Below, one piece after another: positions 18,180-28,789 of a stretch of DNA of 33,932 nt. Origin of the DNA: Zetaproteobacteria bacterium (GTDB taxonomy: Bacteria; Pseudomonadota; Zetaproteobacteria; Mariprofundales; Mariprofundaceae); contig RFFT01000015.1 in assembly GCA_003696795.1 (NCBI GenBank), positions 1 through 33,932 of the forward strand, in the 5' to 3' direction. A program made the translations under genes and the position numbers. How positions within the stretch are numbered: position 1 is the stretch's first letter; each line of letters starts with the position of its first letter. The notes beneath the pieces are model-generated. The model was not told where the DNA came from. It saw only the letters and a list, made by a program, of their open reading frames with translations, and searched no databases.

Positions 18180-18634
18180 AACAGCGCGGGATAGATATAC
18201 CAAAGCAACTGCCAAACGTCCTTGCTCCGCTCAAGGCACAGCACGCCACCCGGTCGCATGCGCACCGGATCATGCGCGTCATTGCCACAGAGCAACAAGC
18301 CCAGCAAACGCTGAAGAAACGGAAGATGACCCACCAGCATGACATCTTCCCGCATGTCTTGCAGTCGCGCTCGCCAAGGGTGCGGATCATCCTTGGGGGC
18401 AAGCCCTGGAACCGCGCATACATGCGCCACCCCCCAGGCCTCGGCGAACATGCGCGCAGTCTGCTCGGCACGCAGCTTGCCGCTATGCATGATGCGCACG
18501 GGCCGCGGCTTTTCGAACAGACTCAAAAAACCGGCACATCGGGTCACATCCTCGCGCCCTTGCGCGGACAAGGGGCGCGTGGGATCCTGTTCCCTGGCCA
18601 TCGCAAGTCCATGCTGCGCAAGGTAAATCCGCAT
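18161..18634 (-). CDS. sixA: SixA-type phosphohistidine phosphatase
   Basis: A 157-residue histidine-phosphatase-superfamily protein. The phosphate pocket is built from Q-H-G (7-9, nucleophile H8), H-S-G-K-L-R-A-E-Q-T-A (50-60, with R55) and V-G-H-L-P-F-L with the second His at 103. The usual R-H-G motif reads Q-H-G here; the family contains other members with Gln at this place, so activity is not excluded. SixA enzymes remove phosphate from histidine of phosphorelay or phosphotransferase proteins; the target here is unknown. The frame continues open far upstream but overlaps map on the opposite strand; ATG at 18634 begins the homology. Divergent from map and convergent with hflD. Confidence 0.88.
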   Translation of the reverse strand: MRIYLAQHGLAMAREQDPTRPLSAQGREDVTRCAGFLSLFEKPRPVRIMHSGKLRAEQTARMFAEAWGVAHVCAVPGLAPKDDPHPWRARLQDMREDVMLVGHLPFLQRLLGLLLCGNDAHDPVRMRPGGVLCLERSKDVWQLLWYIYPALFYGEDD

Positions 18635-18649
18635 CCGTCCACTCCCTTG

Positions 18650-18675
18650 CTGAACTTGGCTACAGATTAGTTCAG
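18650..18675. repeat. Interrupted 7-bp inverted repeat between sixA and map
   Basis: CTGAACT at 18650-18656 and AGTTCAG at 18669-18675 are exact reverse complements, separated by 12 bases, in the 69-base divergent gap. The centres of the arms are 19 bp apart, roughly two helix turns, as in dimeric regulator sites. A regulatory role is only a guess; a chance occurrence is possible. Confidence 0.4.
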
Positions 18676-18703
18676 AATCGCCCCCCATGCAAAAGGAGCT
18701 CCG

Positions 18704-19453
18704 ATGATCCACATAAAGACGCGCGAAGAAATAGAGGCCATGCGCCCGGCGTGCCGCCACGCGGCCAACACCCTGGTGATGATCGAACCCTACATCAAAC
18801 CGGGCATCACCACCGATGAAATCAACGATCTCGTGCACGAGTACACGATCCGTCATGGTGCCATACCCGCGCCGCTGAATTATCACGGCTTTCCAAAATC
18901 GGTGTGCACCTCGGTCAACCATGTCGTCTGCCATGGCATCCCCGGAGACAAGAAGCTGCGCGACGGCGACATCATCAACGTCGATGTCACCAGCATCATC
19001 GACGGCTGGCACGGGGACACGAGCAAAACCTTCTATGTCGGCACCCCGAAGGTGCGCGCGCGCAAGGTGGTGGAAGTCGCGCGGCGGGCATTGGAGATCG
19101 GCATCGAGCAAGTGCGCCCGGGTGCCCGCCTGGGCGATATCGGGCATGCGATCCAGCAATATGTGGAAGGTGAGCGTTGTTCGGTTGTACGCGAATACTG
19201 CGGCCATGGCATTGGCCGCGCCTTCCACGAAGAGCCGCAGGTGCTGCACTTTGGCAAACCCGGCACCGGTGTGGAACTCAAGGAAGGCATGGTGTTCACC
19301 ATTGAGCCGATGGTGAACCTGGGCAAGCCCGGCGTGAAAGTGCTACGCGACGGATGGACCGTGGTGACCCGCGACAAGTCGCTATCCGCGCAGTTCGAGC
19401 ATACGGTGGCGGTCACCGCCGATGGTTGCGAGATACTGACCCTGCCCGATTAA
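18704..19453 (+). CDS. map: Methionine aminopeptidase, type I
   Basis: Removes the initiator methionine from nascent proteins. The 249-residue protein has all five metal ligands of the pita-bread fold: D94, D105, H168, E201 and E232 (E. coli D97, D108, H171, E204, E235), plus the substrate-contacting H77 in V-V-C-H-G-I-P. Motifs I-I-N-V-D-V-T, Y-C-G-H-G-I-G and F-T-I-E-P are intact. AAAGGAG lies a few bases before the ATG at 18704. It is not beside rpsB, the usual place of the main map gene, so this may be a second copy; that cannot be tested in the window. The stop overlaps the converging ratB stop. Confidence 0.96.
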   Translation: MIHIKTREEIEAMRPACRHAANTLVMIEPYIKPGITTDEINDLVHEYTIRHGAIPAPLNYHGFPKSVCTSVNHVVCHGIPGDKKLRDGDIINVDVTSIIDGWHGDTSKTFYVGTPKVRARKVVEVARRALEIGIEQVRPGARLGDIGHAIQQYVEGERCSVVREYCGHGIGRAFHEEPQVLHFGKPGTGVELKEGMVFTIEPMVNLGKPGVKVLRDGWTVVTRDKSLSAQFEHTVAVTADGCEILTLPD

Positions 19454-19764
19454 TCCTCCGCCTGCCGCGATCTCGCCTGCTTGCGCGCGCGAATGCGCGC
19501 CTTTTTCTCATCTACGGCATGCGCGCTGCGCGGCTTGCGCGGCAAGGGCCGGTAGATCTCCACCCGGTCGCCCTCCTCGAGCACCTGCGACGGTTTGACC
19601 AACTTGGCATAGATGCCGAGCTTGTTCACGTTCAGATCGATCTCCGGATGCTTGTCGAGGAACCCGCTGATGCGCAACAGCTCCTCCACCGTCGTCCCTT
19701 CCGGTACGTCGAACGTCTCCACATACTGCCGCATCGGCAACGCGTACACGATGGAGACATTCAT
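19450..19764 (-). CDS. RnfH/RatB family ubiquitin-fold protein (UPF0125)
   Basis: A 104-residue beta-grasp (ubiquitin-like) protein: V-S-I-V-Y-A-L-P-M-R-Q-Y strand, P-E-G-T-T-V-E-E-L-L-R-I-S-G helix, I-D-L-N-V-N-K-L-G-I-Y-A-K and D-R-V-E-I-Y-R-P-L, all typical of the RnfH/RatB family. The last 25 residues are very basic (KKARIRARKQARSRQ). In E. coli the homologue is encoded with ratA; its molecular function is not established. ATG at 19764 is chosen: it overlaps the ratA stop as ATGA and has GGGGAG five bases upstream, while an in-frame GTG at 19770 has no spacing to that site. Confidence 0.9.
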   Translation of the reverse strand: MNVSIVYALPMRQYVETFDVPEGTTVEELLRISGFLDKHPEIDLNVNKLGIYAKLVKPSQVLEEGDRVEIYRPLPRKPRSAHAVDEKKARIRARKQARSRQAED

Positions 19765-20207
19765 GGCCACTCCCCGGCAAGCTCAAGCGCGCGCCGTTCG
19801 AAGGCATGCACCATGCTGCGGCAAGCGGTGGCGAACAATGGACTGGCCACCAGATCAAGCATCGAACTACGGAACTCGAACTCGATCGAAAAGTGCACCC
19901 GACAACCCTGCGCATCGGCAGAAGCCGGCTCGAACGTCCAGACACTCTCCAGAAAATTGAAGGGGCCTTCGAGCAGACGAATCTCGACGATCTTACCCGG
20001 CACAAAACGATCAATCGTGCGAAACCGGAACTGCCGCCCGCCGAGCTCCGCCGCCAGCTCGGCGGTCAATTCCCCCTCCTTGCGGGTCAGCACACGCGCA
20101 TCCGCCACCCACGGCAGGAACGCCGGATAGGCGTCAATATCCATCACGATATCGAACATGCGTTCGGGCGAAACCGCCAGCTCACGCGTTTCCTCGAAAC
20201 AGCGCAT
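19761..20207 (-). CDS. RatA/Coq10-like START-domain protein
   Basis: A 148-residue single-domain protein of the polyketide-cyclase/START (SRPBCC) fold: S-P-E-R-M-F-D-I-V-M-D-I-D-A-Y-P-A-F-L-P-W near 13-33 is the family hallmark, followed by alternating strands and a long C-terminal helix. Two roles are proposed for the family: ubiquinone binding (Coq10-like) and, for E. coli RatA, interference with 70S ribosome assembly. The sequence alone does not choose between them; the presence of coq7 in the window shows this organism makes ubiquinone. The start overlaps the der stop by one base (TGATG) and the stop overlaps ratB. Confidence 0.9.
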   Translation of the reverse strand: MRCFEETRELAVSPERMFDIVMDIDAYPAFLPWVADARVLTRKEGELTAELAAELGGRQFRFRTIDRFVPGKIVEIRLLEGPFNFLESVWTFEPASADAQGCRVHFSIEFEFRSSMLDLVASPLFATACRSMVHAFERRALELAGEWP

Positions 20208-21562
20208 CAGCCTTTCCTGTCTCCCTGCACATAGGGATTATGGCCGGCCGTGAAAATCAGCCGGATCGGCACGCCCGGCAATCCGAAGGCGCGCCGGAAG
20301 GATTGTTCGAGATAACGCCGATAACTCTCGCGGATGGCCTTAGGGCGATTGCAAAACAGCTTCAGAGTCGGCGGCGAGGTGGCAATTTGCGATGCATACT
20401 TCAAACGCACCACCGCACCATCCTGGCTTGGCGGATGCTGGGCCGCCTGCGCATCCTGCAACCATCGATTCAATGGCCCGGTGGCCACCTGAAAGCGGTT
20501 GCGCTCGGCTGCGCGAACCGCCTCGCTGAGCAGACGACGCACACCCCGTCCCTGCTTCGCGGCAATACGAAAAACCGGAATGTCCGACATTCCCCGCATG
20601 CGAAAAGCGAGACGATCGAGCACATGGGCCAACGCTTCCCGGTCGAGTAGATCGAGCTTGTTGATCGCCACCAACAGAGCGCAGCCCTCCTCTAGCGCCA
20701 ACTGCATCAGTCGCATATCCTGCTCCGTCACGCCTTCAACACCATCCACCAGCATCACCGCGACATCCGCGCGCCGGAATGCCTGTACCGCCTTCACACG
20801 GGCAACAAACTCGATCACATCCCGAATGCGTCCCTGCTTGCGCTGGCCCGCGGTATCCACCAGCCGGATCACCCCATCGCCATACGGCAAGATGCTGTCG
20901 ATCGCATCGCGGGTGGTGCCGGCCAATGGGCTGACCACCATCCGGTCTTTGCCAAGCCAGGCATTGATCAGCGTCGACTTCCCCACGTTGGGCCTGCCAA
21001 TCACCGTGATGCTGGCCAACGGCTGCTCCTCGTCAGCGTCCCTCATCGGCACTGCCGCCGGCAGCGCATCCGCCAGCCGCGCCCGGAACGCGCGCATCCC
21101 TTGGCCATGCATGGCCGACACCGGCAAGGGATCCCCCAAGCCAAGCGGATAGAAGTCGTACGCCACATCCTCGCGCTCCGCCTTGTTCACAACCAGCATC
21201 ACGGGCACGCCCTGACGGCGCAGCTTGTCGGCAATCAAACGGTCGACCTCGGTCAATCCGATTTGGCCGTCGACCACGAACAATACCAGATCGGCAACCG
21301 CCAGTGCCGCTTCCACCTGCGCATCGATGGCGGACTGCATACCGTGATGGGCCGTCTCCCCGATCCCCCCGGTATCCACCAACATCATCAGTCGATCCTC
21401 AATGCGGCAACGAGCCTCAAGCCGATCTACGGTCACCCCGGGGCGATCCCCGACAATCGCCTTGCGTTGCCCCACCAAGCGATTGAACAGGGTCGACTTG
21501 CCCACATTGGGACGACCCACAATGGCCACCACCGGAAGGTTATGCCGCGTGTCTTGCTCCAT
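20207..21562 (-). CDS. der: Ribosome-assembly GTPase Der (EngA)
   Basis: A 451-residue double-GTPase needed for 50S subunit maturation. Two tandem G domains are seen: G1 motifs G-R-P-N-V-G-K-S at 16-23 and again at 189-196, D-T-G-G (63-66) and D-T-A-G in the second, and base-recognition motifs N-K-A-E (126-129) and N-K-L-D. The C-terminal KH-like domain follows (R-L-K-Y-A-S-Q, F-C-N-R-P, S-Y-R-R-Y-L-E and G-V-P-I-R-L-I-F) and ends with a short basic tail. Gene order yfgM-bamB-der is the conserved gammaproteobacterial arrangement. It lies 15 bases after bamB. Confidence 0.97.
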   Translation of the reverse strand: MEQDTRHNLPVVAIVGRPNVGKSTLFNRLVGQRKAIVGDRPGVTVDRLEARCRIEDRLMMLVDTGGIGETAHHGMQSAIDAQVEAALAVADLVLFVVDGQIGLTEVDRLIADKLRRQGVPVMLVVNKAEREDVAYDFYPLGLGDPLPVSAMHGQGMRAFRARLADALPAAVPMRDADEEQPLASITVIGRPNVGKSTLINAWLGKDRMVVSPLAGTTRDAIDSILPYGDGVIRLVDTAGQRKQGRIRDVIEFVARVKAVQAFRRADVAVMLVDGVEGVTEQDMRLMQLALEEGCALLVAINKLDLLDREALAHVLDRLAFRMRGMSDIPVFRIAAKQGRGVRRLLSEAVRAAERNRFQVATGPLNRWLQDAQAAQHPPSQDGAVVRLKYASQIATSPPTLKLFCNRPKAIRESYRRYLEQSFRRAFGLPGVPIRLIFTAGHNPYVQGDRKG

Positions 21563-21577
21563 CAGGAAACTCCGCAG

Positions 21578-22753
21578 CTAGCGTAGATAATACAGCACGC
21601 CGAGGTCGGTCCGCACCAGCACACCATCGTTCATAGGCACCGGCGCGCGGTCGATCCGGCCAGGCAAACGGATACTGGCCACAACGCGTCCCAGGCCATC
21701 CAGCCGAAAAACCCGCCCCTTGGCATCCGCCAGCCACAACCGCTTGCCCGCCCCCACCGCAGGCCCCACCAGTTCGCTATCCGAAATCACCTTCTTCCAC
21801 AGGCTCTGGCCACTGCTCGCATCCAACGCATAAACAGCACCATGGCTGTCGCAGGCATACAACGTGTTGTCCATCAGCACTGGCGTGCTCTTGATCGAAA
21901 TGGCCCGCTGATGAACGATGCTGCCATCGCGGGGCGAGAGAAACAGCAGATCGCCCTGATAAATGGGAACCGCCAACAGAAACGGCTCCTGAAACGAGCT
22001 GGGCGCGGCGACGAACACGGGATCCGCCAATGGCACCCGGATTTCACTGAGCACGGCGGCATTGTTGTCCAGCACCAGCTGCCGCTTCCAAATCATGTCC
22101 CCGCTATCCAGACGCAGCGCCACCGCATCGCCATTATTGAACACGGCATAGACATACTCACCCGCAATCACCGGCGACGATCCCGCGCGCATGGCCAATC
22201 CGCCCAGCGCGCCGGTATAGCTCCAACGTTTGTTGCCGGCGCGATCGAAACGATAAAGGCGATTGTCCGCCGTCTGCACCAGGAAACCATCCGCGGTGGG
22301 AACCGGATGCCCCTGCATCAGCGAGGAAAGCTGCCGTTGCCACGCAATGCGCATCGTGTCGACGTCCAGGGCATAAATGTAGCCTTCCACATCCCCGATG
22401 ATCACCAGGCCATTATCCAGTTGCAGCGCTCCCGCCTCGCTGGGCCCATGCAACGCAAGGCGCGCCAGTTCCTTCCCATGCGTATCGTAGAAACGCACAC
22501 GGCTATCCATTGCTCCGATCACGATGCGCGGCCCGTGTGCCGAGCGCGCCACCAGCGGCACACTGAACCCGGCGGGTGCTGCTGGCCGGCGTTGATCGAC
22601 ATCCACCCGCCAATCGATCCGAATCACTTGCCTCAGCGTCGGCGTGTCGGATGCAGTCGCTTGCGCATCATCATGCCACCAGTGGCGCAACGTGGAACAC
22701 GCATTCAGCGTCAGCAACATTGCCATGGCGATGCAGATGGAGCCGCGGTGCAT
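21578..22753 (-). CDS. bamB: BamB, outer-membrane protein assembly lipoprotein
   Basis: A 391-residue lipoprotein of the BAM complex, which inserts beta-barrel proteins into the outer membrane. The signal peptide ends L-T-L-N-A-C with lipidated C19. The rest is an eight-bladed PQQ-type beta-propeller: repeated units such as G-Y-I-Y-A-L-D-V-D-T..I-A-W-Q-R, N-R-L-Y-R-F-D-R-A-G-N-K-R-W and G-A-V-Y-A-L-D-A-S-S-G-Q-S-L-W-K. Length equals E. coli BamB (392). ATG at 22753 overlaps the yfgM stop by one base (TGATG) and has GGAAG five bases upstream; the TTG just before it is less likely. Confidence 0.95.
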   Translation of the reverse strand: MHRGSICIAMAMLLTLNACSTLRHWWHDDAQATASDTPTLRQVIRIDWRVDVDQRRPAAPAGFSVPLVARSAHGPRIVIGAMDSRVRFYDTHGKELARLALHGPSEAGALQLDNGLVIIGDVEGYIYALDVDTMRIAWQRQLSSLMQGHPVPTADGFLVQTADNRLYRFDRAGNKRWSYTGALGGLAMRAGSSPVIAGEYVYAVFNNGDAVALRLDSGDMIWKRQLVLDNNAAVLSEIRVPLADPVFVAAPSSFQEPFLLAVPIYQGDLLFLSPRDGSIVHQRAISIKSTPVLMDNTLYACDSHGAVYALDASSGQSLWKKVISDSELVGPAVGAGKRLWLADAKGRVFRLDGLGRVVASIRLPGRIDRAPVPMNDGVLVRTDLGVLYYLR

Positions 22754-23415
22754 CAAGACTTCCGACCCTCACCCGCCAATAAACGCTCGATCTCGCGCTT
22801 GAGTTCGTTGTCATAGGATTCGGCCGCCTGCGCCTTTTGCAGATGCTCGCTACGCTCCTTGACATCCTCGGCCAGCAGCGCCAACAGATAGTGGCGACGC
22901 TGTTCGTAGGCCTTGCCCATCCGTTCCTGCAGCAGCGCGCGGGCATCATTCTTTCGCCCATGCAGGCGATACCAGTCGGCCAGGTCAAGGCGCGCCTGCC
23001 AGCGCCACATATCCATACTCTTGTCATGGGCGATCACGGCCTGCAAATGCTGCTCAAGGTGCGCATCATCGAGGGCGGCAAGCTGCATCTGCGCCATCGC
23101 CGCCTGGGGCGAGGAGGGAAACGCCTCGACCAGCTTGCGCAGCATGTCCTGCCGTTTCGTCGAATCCCGCTGCTGCAAAGCTTGCGTGTACATCAGCGAC
23201 GCCGCCGCAGCACGCTCCCTGGCCTGCTGCTGCCAGTAACCCCCGGCCACCAGCGCCAATGCCAGCACCACGCCTCCGATCAGCAGGCGCTGGCGATGTT
23301 GTTCGATCCAGGCCGCGATTTGCGCGCTGCGCATGTCCCGCTTGAGTTCCTCCAGCTCGCTCGCGGACATCTCATTGGGCGTAAGATTCGGAGATGCTTG
23401 TTCGTGTTTCTTCAT
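22753..23415 (-). CDS. yfgM: YfgM-like ancillary SecYEG translocon protein (TPR family)
   Basis: A 220-residue, single-pass inner-membrane protein. A cytoplasmic charged N-terminus is followed by one transmembrane helix at about 43-60 (LLIGGVVLALALVAGGY) and a periplasmic helical-repeat domain with A/L-rich TPR-like pairs. In E. coli YfgM associates with SecYEG and the chaperone PpiD and assists periplasmic folding. Identity rests on this architecture and on its place directly before bamB and der. Usually hisS precedes yfgM in Gammaproteobacteria; here a PerM-like gene does. AAGGAA lies six bases before the ATG. Confidence 0.88.
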   Translation of the reverse strand: MKKHEQASPNLTPNEMSASELEELKRDMRSAQIAAWIEQHRQRLLIGGVVLALALVAGGYWQQQARERAAAASLMYTQALQQRDSTKRQDMLRKLVEAFPSSPQAAMAQMQLAALDDAHLEQHLQAVIAHDKSMDMWRWQARLDLADWYRLHGRKNDARALLQERMGKAYEQRRHYLLALLAEDVKERSEHLQKAQAAESYDNELKREIERLLAGEGRKS

Positions 23416-23467
23416 CGTGTTCCTTCCATGTCAGGCTGCGTGCAGGATAGGAGGAGCCTGCCGGCTG

Positions 23468-24535
23468 TCAATCACCGACACGCGCCTCCCTGCGCTCCAT
23501 GATGATCGACAACACGCTTTGCACCAATGCGGCCAGCGGAATCGCGACAATCACGCCAAGCACACCGAACCAGTTTCCGAACACTAGAACCGCAACAATG
23601 ATCGCGATGGGATGCAGATTCACCATTTCGGAAAACAGCCATGGTACAATCAGGTTGGCGTCAATGGTCTGAATCACCGTATAGCCGGCCAGGCCATAGA
23701 ATAGAGCGTCGCTCCAGCCCCATTGAAGCATGGACAGCAACACCACCGGAATTGTCACCACCGCCGCCCCCACAAACGGCACCCATACGGACACGCCGGT
23801 CAGCACCGCCAACAGCAGCGCGTAGGGGTGACGCAACCACGCATAGCAAATCCACATCGCAAGCGCAACGATCACCGCCTCCCAAAACTTGCCACGAATA
23901 TAATTGCCAATCTGCGCATCGAGCTCGTGCCATACGCGATCGAGCAAGGTCCGCTGACGCGGCAGGAACTGCTGACTCCAGGCGAGAATGCGCGCCTTGT
24001 CCTTGAGCAGAAAGAAAACCAACACGGGGACCAGCACCGCATACACCAGCAGACTGATCGCGCCGGGAATCGAGGAAATCGACAGAGAAAGCAGCGCCGC
24101 GCCCCATTCCTGCAACTTGCCCACCATGGCGGACATCGCATCCTGCAGGTAGTGCGCCGGCAACCATTCAGCGTACCGACTCTGCACCTGATGCACCGTA
24201 TCCCGGACGGCCTGCACATAATGCGGGGTGTTGGCGACCAGTTGCCCGACCTGCTCCACCAACAGTGGAACCACCGCCAACAAGGCGAACACACAGGCCA
24301 GCAGGGCAAGCAGCATGGTCAGCGCAACGGCGAGCAGATGCGGCACGCCACACCGCTCGAACATGCCCACCACGCCATCGAGCACATAGGCCAGCGCAAT
24401 CGCCAGCAACAAAGGCGCGAGCATCCCCCCGAACAGCAACAAGAGCAGAAAAATACCGAGCAGGGACAGCAAGAGCATCACCAACTCGGCGTCCCTGGCC
24501 TGATGGTCTTTCAGCCAGCCTAGGAGGCTCCGCAT
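23468..24535 (-). CDS. PerM/AI-2E-family membrane permease
   Basis: A 355-residue membrane protein (E. coli PerM has 353) of the AI-2 exporter-like family. A pair of long hydrophobic segments occupies about 15-50, another about 65-95, then a soluble loop rich in V-R-D-T-V-H-Q-V-Q (about 100-150), and four to five more helices to residue 345. Family motifs seen: V-F-F-L-L-K-D (about 175), G-K-F-W-E-A-V-I-V-A, V-P-F-V-G-A-A-V-V-T-I-P and the closing L-H-P-I-A-I-I-V-A-V-L-V-F-G-N-W-F-G-V-L-G-V. Substrate unknown; members transport autoinducer-2, indole acetate or Na+ in different species. ATG at 24535 overlaps the preceding gene by 16 bases; the longer upstream frame is not homologous. The 52-base gap to yfgM contains nothing notable. 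Confidence 0.9.
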   Translation of the reverse strand: MRSLLGWLKDHQARDAELVMLLLSLLGIFLLLLLFGGMLAPLLLAIALAYVLDGVVGMFERCGVPHLLAVALTMLLALLACVFALLAVVPLLVEQVGQLVANTPHYVQAVRDTVHQVQSRYAEWLPAHYLQDAMSAMVGKLQEWGAALLSLSISSIPGAISLLVYAVLVPVLVFFLLKDKARILAWSQQFLPRQRTLLDRVWHELDAQIGNYIRGKFWEAVIVALAMWICYAWLRHPYALLLAVLTGVSVWVPFVGAAVVTIPVVLLSMLQWGWSDALFYGLAGYTVIQTIDANLIVPWLFSEMVNLHPIAIIVAVLVFGNWFGVLGVIVAIPLAALVQSVLSIIMERREARVGD

Positions 24536-25002
24536 CGCGTCCTCATACCCCCCAGGGCCACCAGCACCGCCATCGCCAGCGAGGCAAGCAGATGCAACAT
24601 CGCGCTGATCCCGTGCCAGAGCGCAAATTGTTTGTGCAGCGCCCCTTCCTTCGGCAGCGCATCGATCCCGTCCGGCGCCATCGCCTTGAGCGACTGGATC
24701 TCCGGCGCAACCACAAACTCGTTCAAAGCCACAAGCACCAATGCAACGATCAGCAACAGCCAACTAAGGCGTCCCGCGCCGCCGCGCAACCAGAACAAGA
24801 GCACCGCCACCCCCAGCAGCATGACCCCGATATTGGCGACGTGAAAAACATGCCCGGCAAGCATGCCCGCCAGCATGCGGTTCCCCGCATGGGCAAACAA
24901 CTGTGGCGCAACCACATAGCCGGAGACGACCAACAGCCCGAACATCAATGCCAGACTGAGGCGTACCGCACCGGCGCGCAGACAATCAGCGCGCAATGCC
25001 AT
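24520..25002 (-). CDS. DUF4149-family four-helix membrane protein
   Basis: A 160-residue inner-membrane protein with four hydrophobic helices (about 12-33, 46-70, 78-98 and 134-152). The V-V-A-P-Q-L-F-A-H segment after helix 1, the A-G-x-x-A-G-H-V-F-H motif before helix 2, and the N-E-F-V-V-A-P turn before the amphipathic stretch are the DUF4149 (TMEM205-like) pattern. No biochemical function is known to me. It starts inside the greA stop (TGATG) and overlaps the PerM-like gene, so it belongs to the same transcript. Confidence 0.82.
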   Translation of the reverse strand: MALRADCLRAGAVRLSLALMFGLLVVSGYVVAPQLFAHAGNRMLAGMLAGHVFHVANIGVMLLGVAVLLFWLRGGAGRLSWLLLIVALVLVALNEFVVAPEIQSLKAMAPDGIDALPKEGALHKQFALWHGISAMLHLLASLAMAVLVALGGMRTRCGAS

Positions 25003-25475
25003 CAGATGTACTCGATGGACTGGATTTCATACTCGCGCTCGCCATTCGGCGCCTGCACCACCGCGACATCCCCTTCTTCCTTGCCAATCAGCGCGCGCGC
25101 GATCGGTGAGGTAATCGAAACCTTGCCGGCGTCGATGTCGGCCTCGTCGACACCGACAATCTGGTAGCGAACCTCGGTGCCGCTATCCAAATCGATCAAG
25201 GTCACCGTGGCGCCAAACACGACCCGATCCACATCGATCGTGGCCGGGTCGATGATATGCGCACGCGCAAGCTTGTCTTCCAGTTCCTTGATGCGCCCCT
25301 CGTTCAGGCTTTGCTCTTCCTTGGCCGCATGGTATTCGGCGTTCTCGGACAAATCGCCATGCGCACGCGCCTCCTCGATCGCCGCAATGATGCGGCGACG
25401 CTTCTCACCCTTCAGATACTCCAATTCACGCCGCAGGGCTTCCGCGCCCTGTTTGGTCATCGGTATGCGTTCCAT
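25002..25475 (-). CDS. greA: Transcription elongation factor GreA
   Basis: A 157-residue factor that enters the RNA polymerase secondary channel and stimulates cleavage of backtracked RNA. The N-terminal coiled coil (to about residue 75) carries the acidic tip [13 protein letters not shown] with the catalytic D/E pair; the C-terminal globular domain has [14 protein letters not shown] near 123-136. The first ATG fits the family start (M-x-x-I-P-M-T). The carB stop TAA directly adjoins this ATG, so greA is co-transcribed with carB, as in other Gammaproteobacteria. Confidence 0.97.
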   Translation of the reverse strand: MERIPMTKQGAEALRRELEYLKGEKRRRIIAAIEEARAHGDLSENAEYHAAKEEQSLNEGRIKELEDKLARAHIIDPATIDVDRVVFGATVTLIDLDSGTEVRYQIVGVDEADIDAGKVSITSPIARALIGKEEGDVAVVQAPNGEREYEIQSIEYI

Positions 25476-28697
<3,222 letters not shown>

Positions 28698-28738
28698 AGT
28701 CCAACTCCCGGCTCACTCAATGCTTGGCCTTGGCACAG

Positions 28739-28765
28739 AAAACGGGCGACCTCATGGCTGCCCGT
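28739..28765 (-). terminator. Short hairpin with T run between thiO and carB
   Basis: On the minus strand ACGGGC (28765-28760) pairs with GCCCGT (28747-28742) across a 12-base loop, and the stem leads into a run of four T ending at 28739, then CTG. It is a weak intrinsic terminator, 24 bases after the thiO stop and 41 bases before the carB start. It may end thiO transcription or act as a leader attenuator for carB; the sequence does not decide. Confidence 0.5.
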
Positions 28766-28789
28766 CCGGGTGAACTCTAGCGTGCGCGC

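Noticed and set aside
20207-21562. N-K-A-E instead of N-K-x-D in the first G domain of Der as a defect
   Set aside because: Glu at this place occurs in other Der proteins and the second G domain has the standard N-K-L-D; not remarkable.
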